Assembly: GCA_905233335.1 (NCBI GenBank)
Contig: CAJOED010000165.1
Location: forward strand, 1-6,385
DNA: 6,385 bases
Origin: an uncultured Synergistales bacterium
Lineage (GTDB): Bacteria; Synergistota; Synergistia; Synergistales; Aminobacteriaceae
Direction of reading: 5' to 3'
How positions within the stretch are numbered: position 1 is the first letter of the stretch; every line of letters begins with the position of its first letter. The position numbers and the translations under genes were made by a program. Positions 1-5,749 of the stretch are shown here, piece by piece. A model generated the notes under the pieces. It saw nothing but the letters and a program-made list of their open reading frames with translations. It ran no database searches and was not told where the DNA came from.

Positions 1-1509
1 CGTCGGGAAAAGTATAACGTCCCTTATGGAGCGTGCCCCTGTCAGGAACATTACTATTCTGTCCATGCCGATGCCCATTCCGCCCGTCGGGGGTAATCCT
101 GCCTCTATCGCGTTGATAAAATCCTCGTCGAACACGTGCGCTTCGTCATCGCCTTCTGCTTTCTTGCGTGCCTGATCCTCGAAACGTTCGCGCTGGTCCA
201 ACGGGTCGTTGAGTTCACTGAATGCATTTGCTACTTCCTTCCCGAACATGAAGAGTTCAAAGCGGTGTGTGTAGTCAGGGTTTTCGGGGTCGCGTTTCGA
301 GAGGGGAGAAATTTCCGTCGGGTGTCCAAGCATGAATGTCGGCTCAATGAGTTTCTCCTCACAGAACGCCTCAAACAACAAATTCAGCACCGCAAACCTG
401 CTCTCGTGCCCTGTGAGTTCTCCCGCAAGTCCCTTCTCCTTTGCTATGTTCCTTGCTTCCTCGTCGGACTTCACCGAGTCAAAGTCAACACCTGCATATT
501 TCTTCACGGCCTCACGCATTGTTATTCTGTGAAATGGTTTCGCGAGGTCTAATTTTGTACCGTTCCATTCGATTTCGAGAGTGCCATTAGCTTGCGCAGT
601 GTCAGCTATCGCCAGTGCCGCGTTCCTGATGAGTTCTTCGGCCAAGTTCATCATGTCTACATAGTTGCAGTACGGCCAGTAGACCTCCATCATCGTAAAC
701 TCCGGGTTGTGCATTGTGTCTATGCCCTCATTGCGGAAGTTGCGACCGATTTCGTACACCCTGCCCATCATGCCGACAACAAGACGCTTCAAGTATAATT
801 CTACGGCTATGCGCATGTACATTTCGAGGCCGAGCGCGTTGTGAAATGTCTTGAAGGGGCGTGCGTTTGCTCCTCCCGCAAGAACTGACAATATCGGCGT
901 TTCCACCTCAAGTGTTCCGTGTGCTTCGAGTGTCTGACGGAATGACGAGATTATTTTCGAGCGTTTTCTGAACACCTCGCGTACTTCAGGGTTAGCGATG
1001 AGATCCATGTAACGCTGTCTGTAGCGTATTTCGGTGTCGGTGAGGCCGTGCCATTTTTCCGGGAGCGGACGTATTGCCTTGCTGAGTAGCTTGTACTCGC
1101 TGACCATGATTGTGAGTTCGCCGCGCCGTGTCCTGCATGGGTGTCCGACGATGCCGATCCAGTCGCCTGTATCAACCCACTTTTTGAGGAAGTCATATTC
1201 TTTTTCCCCGACAAGGTTAACCTGAAAATATAGCTGTATTCGTGAAGTTTCGTCGGCCAAGTCAGCGAACGTTGCTTTGCCCTGCCTGCGAATGGTCATC
1301 AATCGTCCGGCGGTCTTTATCGTGATGTCTTGGGCTTCCTGTTCGGGAGCGAGATAATCATAACGTTCACGGATTGTTTCGAGTGTGTCCTGCCTGTCCC
1401 ACGTCTCATTAATATACGGGTCGTAGCCTTCTTCAGAACGTAAACGCAATAATTTTTCCTTGCGCTGTCTGACAACTTCATTATCTTCCTGTAAAAAATC
1501 TTCGGGCAT
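1..1509 (-). CDS. lysS: Lysyl-tRNA synthetase, class II (3' end beyond window)
   Basis: This enzyme charges tRNA-Lys with lysine using ATP, in the cytoplasm. The frame is open for 503 codons from ATG 1509 to the window edge, where it reads RDVILFPT. Class II LysRS normally ends a few residues after this point, so very little is missing. An N-terminal OB-fold, anticodon-binding region (about residues 60-145, with GRLMTIRRQGKATFADL) is followed by the catalytic core. Motif 2 lies near residues 255-275 (RNFRNEGIDTMHNPEFTMMEVY in part) and motif 3 near 472-484 (GLPPTGGMGIGMDR, with the ATP-binding Arg at 484). The start is supported by AAGGAG at 1518-1523, 8 nt upstream. No T-box or other leader is visible in the 70 bp before it. 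It is transcribed divergently from the deacylase gene. The reading frame is uninterrupted and the assignment is secure. Confidence 0.97.
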   Translation of the reverse strand, partial: MPEDFLQEDNEVVRQRKEKLLRLRSEEGYDPYINETWDRQDTLETIRERYDYLAPEQEAQDITIKTAGRLMTIRRQGKATFADLADETSRIQLYFQVNLVGEKEYDFLKKWVDTGDWIGIVGHPCRTRRGELTIMVSEYKLLSKAIRPLPEKWHGLTDTEIRYRQRYMDLIANPEVREVFRKRSKIISSFRQTLEAHGTLEVETPILSVLAGGANARPFKTFHNALGLEMYMRIAVELYLKRLVVGMMGRVYEIGRNFRNEGIDTMHNPEFTMMEVYWPYCNYVDMMNLAEELIRNAALAIADTAQANGTLEIEWNGTKLDLAKPFHRITMREAVKKYAGVDFDSVKSDEEARNIAKEKGLAGELTGHESRFAVLNLLFEAFCEEKLIEPTFMLGHPTEISPLSKRDPENPDYTHRFELFMFGKEVANAFSELNDPLDQRERFEDQARKKAEGDDEAHVFDEDFINAIEAGLPPTGGMGIGMDRIVMFLTGARSIRDVILFPT

Positions 1510-1565
1510 AAATAAATCTCCTTTGATAGAATGAATATATTTTATTACACGCACAAAATTTTTTC

Positions 1566-1570
1566 GGAGG
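1566..1570 (+). promoter_or_regulatory. Shine-Dalgarno site that decides the TTG start
   Basis: GGAGG lies 8 nt upstream of TTG 1579. It falls inside the longer reading frame that would start at ATG 1531, which argues that the ATG is not the start codon of the deacylase-like gene. Confidence 0.7.
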
Positions 1571-1578
1571 CTCTGAAC

Positions 1579-2058
1579 TTGCAGGACGTATTAGCAAAAC
1601 TCGACGAACTCGGCATACACTACGAACTCGACGAACATGAAGCAGTCTTCACGATAGAGGCGATAATTGCGCTTGGCCTCAACAAGAAAGGCATGATACC
1701 CGTAAACTTATTCTTGCGCGACGAAAAGGGCAAGCGTCATTTTCTCGTGATACACGACGGCGAAAAACATACCGACCTCAAGAAACTCCGCACACAAATA
1801 GGCTGTTCGAGATTGAGTTTCGGCTCTGAAGAACGGCTCATGAAGCACTTATCACTCACAAAAGGCTCTGTGTCCCCTTTCGGCCTCATCAACAACGTAA
1901 ATCATGATGTCGAACTCGTAATTGATAGCAGCATAAAGGGACGCGGACTTCTCGGCTTTCACCCGAACACCAACACCGCTACTGTATGGGTGAGCTATGA
2001 TGACTTCATGAAGTTCGTGAAGGCGTGCGGGAATCCCGTTAAGTTTGTGGAGTGCTGA
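1579..2058 (+). CDS. Prolyl-tRNA editing (PrdX/ProX, YbaK-fold) deacylase-like protein
   Basis: Free-standing trans-editing proteins of this family hydrolyse mischarged aminoacyl-tRNA such as Ala-tRNA-Pro. The start is taken as TTG 1579, giving 159 residues. GGAGG at 1566-1570 sits 8 nt upstream, and the sequence QDVLAKLDELGIHYELDEHEAVFTIE then begins where the family normally begins. An in-frame ATG at 1531 would add 16 residues without a good ribosome site and with no family match. Family landmarks from the TTG start are NLFLRDEKGK (43-52), GCSRLSFGSEERLMK (75-89), TKGSVSPFGLIN (94-105) and HPNTNTATVWVS (128-139). One oddity is that the residue before NLFL, normally a conserved Lys (KNLFL), is Val42 here. 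Activity may be altered. The STAS gene follows after 2 nt, so the two are probably co-transcribed and translationally coupled. Family assignment is firm, but substrate is not known. Confidence 0.9.
   Translation: MQDVLAKLDELGIHYELDEHEAVFTIEAIIALGLNKKGMIPVNLFLRDEKGKRHFLVIHDGEKHTDLKKLRTQIGCSRLSFGSEERLMKHLSLTKGSVSPFGLINNVNHDVELVIDSSIKGRGLLGFHPNTNTATVWVSYDDFMKFVKACGNPVKFVEC
2049..2052 (+). promoter_or_regulatory. Shine-Dalgarno site of the STAS gene
   Basis: GGAG lies within the last codons of the upstream gene, 8 nt before ATG 2061. It overlaps the alternative GTG start at 2052 and so favours the ATG. Confidence 0.6.
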
Positions 2059-2060
2059 AA

Positions 2061-2366
2061 ATGTCGCTGACGGTATTTTTGAGCATTGACGGCGAAACTA
2101 TGCGGCTGAAACTTTCCGGGCGCATTGACACAATGACCGCGCAAAATCTCTACAGGGGCATTCGTACTTCACTTGACGGCATAACGAACATCACTATGGA
2201 CTTCTCGAACGTAGAATATCTCTCGTCAGCAGGACTACGCGCAATACTTCAGGCCAAGAAAGCACTCCCCGAAGGCGGAACTATTACGGTCATTCACGCG
2301 AACAAAACAGTACGCAATATATTCACACTGTCAGCGTTCGAGACGTTCATTAACATAGAGGAGTGA
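2061..2366 (+). CDS. STAS-domain protein, anti-sigma factor antagonist family
   Basis: This is a single-domain STAS protein of 101 residues, the size of SpoIIAA/RsbV-type regulators. Such proteins bind an anti-sigma kinase and are switched off when a conserved Ser is phosphorylated. The fold is visible as a first strand (MRLKLSGRIDTMTA, residues 14-27), then ITMDFSNVEYLSSAGLRAIL (44-63). In SpoIIAA the equivalent loop is DSSG, which makes Ser56 of SSAG the likely phospho-acceptor. ATG 2061 is preferred over GTG 2052 because GGAG at 2049-2052 sits 8 nt before the ATG. The gene starts 2 nt after the deacylase stop. No kinase, phosphatase or sigma factor is visible nearby, so its partner must be encoded elsewhere. 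A role in sigma control is inferred from the family; some STAS proteins serve other partner-switch systems. Confidence 0.88.
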   Translation: MSLTVFLSIDGETMRLKLSGRIDTMTAQNLYRGIRTSLDGITNITMDFSNVEYLSSAGLRAILQAKKALPEGGTITVIHANKTVRNIFTLSAFETFINIEE

Positions 2367-2371
2367 GCCGG

Positions 2372-3541
2372 TTATTTCAGTGCCGATAATTTTTTCTCCC
2401 AGCCTATTTTCTTTATGTGAAGCGTCATTAACGTAGTGCACACCATCCACCCTATGGGATAGCCGATTGCTATGAAGTATATCGAACTTGTTACGCGCGA
2501 TATTATGAACAAGTATATCTGCCGGAATACTACGAACGAGCCAAGCATTATCATCATCGGAGTCCGCGAATCCCCCACTCCCCTCAATGCTCCGGCCTCA
2601 ATCTGATTGGTTGCGTTCACGGGGTCAAATATGCTGTTGAGGCGAATGAATAACACCCCGTAATACAAAACTTGCGCGTCCTGATTGAAGAGGCGTGCGA
2701 TTGTCGGCGCGAATATGTATAGCACGGTGATAATACATGCAGATATGCCCCACGACAAAAACAATCCCTGCAGAAGTCCTTTGTGTATTCTGTCGGGCTT
2801 GCGTGCTCCTGCGTTCTGTCCGACGAACGTAGTTACTGCCATAGCCATGCTCTGTGTCGGGAGAATCACGAACGCATCAATACGCGCATATATTCCCCAG
2901 CCCGCTGTACTAGCCGCACCGTATGAGTTGATATACGCCTGCACAAATACATTCGAGAATGAAGTCAACGCCATCTGAAACCCCGCCGGAAATCCTATTC
3001 TGATTATGCGTGATAGTATCCTCGTGTCAATCTTCATTTCCCGCCAGCTCAAACTGTGAACTTCATGCGAGTGAAAGAGTATCCAGAAGATTATCAGCCC
3101 CGAAACTAACTGCGCAATTATCGTGGCATATGCGACCCCGGCAACACCCAAGTGAAATTTTATGACGAACAGCAGATCAAGAAATATATTCAGTATCGAG
3201 GCAAGTATCAGGAAGTATAGAGGTCTTTTTGAGTCCCCGACCGCACGCAAAATCCCCGAACCCATGTTGTAGAGCATTGTCCCGCCCAAGCCGAGAGAAA
3301 ATATCTGCAGGTACACGACAGCTTCACGGAAAACGCTTTCAGGGGTGTTCATCATGCGCAGGAGTGAAGGAGTAGAGTAATAGCCGATTGCAGAGATTAT
3401 GAGTGCCATGATGATTGTAGCTACTACTGCTGTGTGCGTCGCGCGGCGTAAGTTGGTGATGTCCTTTGCGCCGAAATATTGAGAGATTACGACGCTCGCT
3501 CCCATTGCCAGCCCGATAAACAGCCCTATTAACGTAATCAC
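2372..3541 (-). CDS. MATE-family efflux transporter, 5'-truncated frame
   Basis: MATE transporters are inner-membrane proteins that export drugs or other organic compounds in exchange for Na+ or H+. The 389-codon frame holds the hydrophobic helices and family signatures of both halves: GASVVISQYFGAK near the start, YNMGSGILRAVGDSKRPLYF (about 91-110), FPAGFQMALTSFSNVFVQAY in the middle, and GALRGVGDSRTPMMIML (about 312-328). The given start, GTG 3541, is only the first usable in-frame initiation codon. It has no ribosome site and lies inside conserved sequence. Homologous sequence continues about 49 codons upstream, so the full protein would be about 440 residues, normal for the family. With only this start, the first transmembrane helix and part of the next region are lost. 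The gene is either inactive or recently broken; a sequencing error cannot be excluded. It converges on the STAS gene with 5 nt between stops. Confidence 0.85.
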   Translation of the reverse strand: MITLIGLFIGLAMGASVVISQYFGAKDITNLRRATHTAVVATIIMALIISAIGYYSTPSLLRMMNTPESVFREAVVYLQIFSLGLGGTMLYNMGSGILRAVGDSKRPLYFLILASILNIFLDLLFVIKFHLGVAGVAYATIIAQLVSGLIIFWILFHSHEVHSLSWREMKIDTRILSRIIRIGFPAGFQMALTSFSNVFVQAYINSYGAASTAGWGIYARIDAFVILPTQSMAMAVTTFVGQNAGARKPDRIHKGLLQGLFLSWGISACIITVLYIFAPTIARLFNQDAQVLYYGVLFIRLNSIFDPVNATNQIEAGALRGVGDSRTPMMIMLGSFVVFRQIYLFIISRVTSSIYFIAIGYPIGWMVCTTLMTLHIKKIGWEKKLSALK

Positions 3542-3687
3542 TATGGGAATTGTTGAGGTTACTGCTCCGAGTGCGTCAGCTCCGACGAAATTTCCGACTA
3601 CTATGCTGTCGACGGTGTTATAGAGCTGCTGAAAGATATTCCCGATTAACAGTGGGAACGCAAAATCTATCAGGTGACTGTTGCCAT
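3542..3687 (-). pseudogene. Disrupted 5' end of the MATE gene
   Basis: In frame with the MATE gene, this stretch encodes HLIDFAFPLLIGNIFQQLYN followed by NTVDSIVVGNFVGADALGAV, the typical first helix and VDSIVVG region of MATE proteins. No ATG, GTG or TTG exists in this frame before the stop TAA at 3695-3697. A well-placed ATG at 3685-3687, with AGGGGG about 10 nt upstream, reads MATVT and then stops at TGA, one frame off. The normal family N-terminus (KDMTxG and about five more residues) is missing. A deletion of about 31 bp just after the MATV codons would explain both the missing residues and the frame change. A copy of the missing motif exists at 4640-4726. Confidence 0.75.
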
Positions 3688-3741
3688 AAAAAATTTACCC
3701 CCTTTGAACTCAAAAAATTTTATGTCATGAGTCAAAGAGGG
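3688..3741 (-). terminator. Hairpin with T tract between fkbM and the MATE gene
   Basis: On the minus strand, CCCTCTTTGACTCA (3741-3728) pairs with TGAGTTCAAAGGGGG (3712-3698), with one bulged A and one G-T pair, around a 15-nt loop. TAAATTTTTT follows. It starts 14 nt after the fkbM stop, so it may end that transcript. The T tract is separated from the stem by four bases, which is not ideal. The 3' arm also contains the AGGGGG ribosome site of the ATG at 3687, so it could instead hide that site. Confidence 0.5.
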
Positions 3742-3755
3742 TCAACAAATAAGCG

Positions 3756-4544
3756 TCAGCGTTTGGCAAAGAAAAAATTTGTGCAGGTGAATATCTCTAT
3801 CGTCTCGTAGTATTTCGGAATCTCAACAAAGCCGTTCTTCATTATTCTGTACATGACAAAGTCTTTGTGAAGCAAGTTCCAGAAATCACGAATGAACGTC
3901 CGCGAGTCAATATTACAGCCGCCGAACTCTATCTGTATTGCTCGTATCTTCCCGGCAGACAATGAGCCTTCAGCACCTTCAAGCACATTAAGTTCATTGC
4001 CTTCAACATCAATTTTCAGGAGGTCAATTGCTCCTATGGTCTTTGCGCTCACATAATTATCAAGCGTATCAAGCATGACATTTTCGCTTTTGTCGAACTC
4101 TATATTGAAGTAGTCGAGCTGTCTTTTGTAGAGGCTTGCAAGTCCTGACCCGGCGTTGTCGTAATACAATGTGCTTTGTGTCTTTGTGCTGCTTAGACCG
4201 AAATTGTTGAGTGTGATGTTGCCATGCCCGCCAATTTCCTGCGTGAGTATCCTGAATGTTTCGTATCCCGGCTCAAAGCAATGAATTTCTACATCATGAC
4301 CGTGAAAAAATTTGAGCAGGCTCTTTGTGTACTGTCCTTTGTTCGCTCCGACATCAAAGATAACAGGGTGTCCCTTTTTGCCGTGATGCTTTCTCACATA
4401 GTCTAGCACGTTGTGTTCACCGCTCGTCCATACGTCCCCGCCCCGGCCGACGTTCATACCAGCAAGCGATAACGAATAAAGCCTGCTGAATAACGGGTAA
4501 AATCTTTTATTGCCCACGAAAGGCAGCAGAAGTCTCCTAAGCAT
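3756..4544 (-). CDS. FkbM-family SAM-dependent methyltransferase
   Basis: FkbM-type enzymes O-methylate sugars or other hydroxyl groups in secondary metabolites and surface glycans, using S-adenosylmethionine. The protein has 262 residues. The SAM-binding motif I is VIFDVGANKGQYT (61-73), followed by the acidic strand end CFEP (89-92) and the family block AIDLLKIDVEGNELNVLEGA (172-191). The first 40 residues lack a signal peptide, so it should be cytosolic. ATG 4544 is preceded by GGGAGG at 4553-4558, 8 nt away. A terminator lies only about 33 bp upstream of the start, leaving little room for a separate promoter, so expression may depend on readthrough. The neighbouring radical SAM gene is of a kind often found with FkbM and glycosyltransferase genes in polysaccharide loci. 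The actual acceptor molecule cannot be told from sequence. Confidence 0.9.
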   Translation of the reverse strand: MLRRLLLPFVGNKRFYPLFSRLYSLSLAGMNVGRGGDVWTSGEHNVLDYVRKHHGKKGHPVIFDVGANKGQYTKSLLKFFHGHDVEIHCFEPGYETFRILTQEIGGHGNITLNNFGLSSTKTQSTLYYDNAGSGLASLYKRQLDYFNIEFDKSENVMLDTLDNYVSAKTIGAIDLLKIDVEGNELNVLEGAEGSLSAGKIRAIQIEFGGCNIDSRTFIRDFWNLLHKDFVMYRIMKNGFVEIPKYYETIEIFTCTNFFFAKR

Positions 4545-4576
4545 AATTATTACCTCCCATGAAAAATTTTGCGCAC

Positions 4577-4608
4577 AAAAAACGCCCCGCCGTATATACA
4601 GCAGAGCG
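4577..4608 (-). terminator. Rho-independent terminator
   Basis: On the minus strand CGCTCTGCTG (4608-4599) pairs over 10 bp with CGGCGGGGCG (4592-4583), using three G-U pairs, around the loop TATATA. Six T follow at 4582-4577. The G-U pairs become A-C mismatches on the plus strand, so it works in the minus direction. It ends the transcript of the radical SAM gene and the 28-codon ORF, upstream of fkbM. Confidence 0.85.
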
Positions 4609-4639
4609 ATTGATGCCTATGAATGAATTGTAGTTGTAG

Positions 4640-4726
4640 TTACATGTTACGGAAAGACAAAAAGCCTCGACAGCCGACAGCCGACCTCCATATTGTTCCT
4701 TCTGTCATGTCCTTTACTGTTGCCAT
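4640..4726 (-). pseudogene. 28-codon ORF carrying an orphan MATE-like N-terminus
   Basis: ATG 4726 has a strong ribosome site (AGGGGG, ending 8 nt upstream) and opens 16 nt after the radical SAM stop. It encodes MATVKDMTEGTIWR, then SAVGCRGFLSFRNM and a stop. The first part fits the usual cytosolic N-terminus of MATE transporters (KDMTxG before the first helix), but no helix follows. MATV and the sequence around its start codon also occur at the broken MATE gene: ACTGTTGCCATAAA at 4716-4729 and at 3677-3690 (plus strand). The most likely reading is a remnant or displaced copy of that gene's start. Less likely alternatives are a leader peptide controlling fkbM through the terminator just downstream, or a short peptide substrate of the radical SAM enzyme. 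The ribosome site suggests it may still be translated. Confidence 0.5.
4668..4686. repeat. 7-nt tandem repeat, 2.7 copies
   Basis: CGACAGC occurs twice in a row at 4668-4681, followed by CGACC at 4682-4686. It lies exactly where the MATE-like part of the 28-codon ORF ends (Arg14 codon at 4685-4687), so it may mark a slippage or joining point. Confidence 0.6.
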
Positions 4727-4742
4727 AAATTTTTCCCCCTCT

Positions 4743-5654
4743 CTATGTCCACTCCTCTATTTTGCCCTGCGTTACGCCCCACTTGATTTCTTTCACGTCG
4801 GAATTTCGTATCCTGCAGTAACGGCACGCGGGAATAGGCTCGCTCATCTTCTGCAAAATGTAGTCAGCAGTAACATCATCATCATAAATATTCACGTAGT
4901 CTTTCGGGGTTACCTCTATGGACTGTTTGAACTTCCTGTTGAAGTGTCTGATGTTCGGGACGAATGTGCACGTGTACATTTTCCCATGACTTAACGCAAT
5001 ACAGCTGTTAGCGCGGACACAAAGCCCGAAATTCAGTGCTCCGTTGCTGTTGCCTTTGAGGTTTATGGGTTCGATGTAGAACGAATCCCGGCTTGATGAC
5101 CACGAGAACTTTACGCCGTACTTTTCCGCCATAGCCTTTATGGTATCAATATCAATTTTCACCGGGTACGCCGACACATGAACATCAATATTATTATTCC
5201 TGCAGGCTTCCCAAAACTCCGGCGGCATTTTCGGGAGTAACAGACCGTTCGAGAATATAGAGATTGTCCCGTGCGTGAAATTCCTGCGCGCTATACCCAT
5301 CAGCGTAATTATTTCGGGATTGAGTAACGGCTCCCCACCTATGAGGTAAATTTGATCGCACTCGTGAGAAAATATTTCGCCGAGCCTCTCGAAATCCCTC
5401 CTGAACTCATCGACATCAACAAATTCCGGTTCAGCAATCGACGAGAAATTATTGCAGGCTTTGCAGTTCAGGTTACAATGTTCGGCAACGTGGACTTCAA
5501 AGCGAATTTTTTTTCGTTTCTTTTTCAGCGGCAGGTGTAATTTTATTTTTGCGTTAACCAGCAATATATTTACTTTTCCGCGCAATGAACGCCATGAAGT
5601 TTTCACAGCATGAAAAGCAGAACGCGGGAGAATTTTTCGCAGCAGCTCCCTCAA
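4743..5654 (-). CDS. Radical SAM protein with SPASM-like C-terminal region
   Basis: This 303-residue protein belongs to the radical SAM superfamily, whose members use a 4Fe-4S cluster to cleave S-adenosylmethionine and start radical chemistry. The cluster motif is CNLNCKAC (Cys60, 64, 67), followed by GGEPLLNPE (106-114) and ISIFSNG (131-137). The C-terminal part has further cysteines (212, 218, 229, 277, 280) in CVRANSCIALSHGKMYTCTF and CRYCRIRN, resembling a SPASM or twitch region with auxiliary Fe-S binding. The ending KWGVTQGKIEEWT matches my memory of radical SAM proteins in capsule and glycan loci. The start is TTG 5654, with AAGGTG about 8 nt upstream; the frame has a stop shortly before and no other start. 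The first 50 residues are basic, without a signal peptide. The substrate is unknown. The gene follows the EF-G terminator and probably has its own promoter. Confidence 0.88.
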   Translation of the reverse strand: MRELLRKILPRSAFHAVKTSWRSLRGKVNILLVNAKIKLHLPLKKKRKKIRFEVHVAEHCNLNCKACNNFSSIAEPEFVDVDEFRRDFERLGEIFSHECDQIYLIGGEPLLNPEIITLMGIARRNFTHGTISIFSNGLLLPKMPPEFWEACRNNNIDVHVSAYPVKIDIDTIKAMAEKYGVKFSWSSSRDSFYIEPINLKGNSNGALNFGLCVRANSCIALSHGKMYTCTFVPNIRHFNRKFKQSIEVTPKDYVNIYDDDVTADYILQKMSEPIPACRYCRIRNSDVKEIKWGVTQGKIEEWT

Positions 5655-5686
5655 TACTAATTCACCTTCTCCGTAAAGTTATCGTT

Positions 5687-5695
5687 ATTCTAGCA
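5687..5695 (-). promoter_or_regulatory. Candidate extended -10 promoter element of the radical SAM gene
   Basis: TGCTAGAAT on the minus strand fits an extended -10 box. It lies just after the T tract of the upstream terminator and about 20 nt before the ribosome site, a sensible position. There is no recognisable -35 box at the right distance, where a G-rich stem is found instead. Confidence 0.35.
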
Positions 5696-5698
5696 CGC

Positions 5699-5733
5699 AA
5701 AAAAAATTTCCCCCCCGACTTCACAGGAGGGAA
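5699..5733 (-). terminator. Rho-independent terminator of the EF-G gene
   Basis: On the minus strand TTCCCTCC (5733-5726) pairs with the G run and following AA (5716-5708 region) around a loop of about nine bases. Eight T follow at 5706-5699. It begins 16 nt after the EF-G stop codon. Confidence 0.85.
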
Positions 5734-5749
5734 CACAAAATCTTTCTTG

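Noticed and set aside
136..1225. Open frames on both strands inside the lysS region (plus-strand frames of 60-138 codons and a minus-strand frame of 87 codons)
   Set aside because: They lie wholly within lysS in other frames, have no family features, and the lysS frame is uninterrupted with all class II motifs.
1531..1578. Sixteen-residue N-terminal extension of the deacylase-like protein from ATG 1531
   Set aside because: No good ribosome site precedes it, it does not fit the family N-terminus, and GGAGG 8 nt before TTG 1579 marks a better start.
1510..1578. Divergent promoters between lysS and the deacylase-like gene (TTGATA at 1523 on plus; TAAAAT at 1539-1544 on minus)
   Set aside because: Single boxes can be found, but none has a partner box at 16-18 nt spacing, so I could not define either promoter.
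2364..2400. Shared terminator between the convergent STAS and MATE genes
   Set aside because: Only a weak A/T and G-U stem (GGTTAT with ATAATT) before a T run can be drawn on the plus strand, which is not convincing.
2685..3810. Plus-strand open frames of 97 and 86 codons opposite the MATE gene
   Set aside because: They are opposite-strand shadows of conserved MATE coding sequence and have no ribosome site or family match.
4224..4994. Plus-strand open frames of 60 and 123 codons opposite fkbM and the radical SAM gene
   Set aside because: They overlap well-supported minus-strand genes and cross the minus-strand terminator region with low-complexity, non-family sequence.
4640..5654. RiPP system made of a radical SAM maturase and the 28-codon ORF as precursor
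   Set aside because: The peptide has one Cys and no leader-core pattern, its first half matches a MATE N-terminus, and the radical SAM protein looks like the glycan-locus type, with no peptide-binding (RRE) domain seen.
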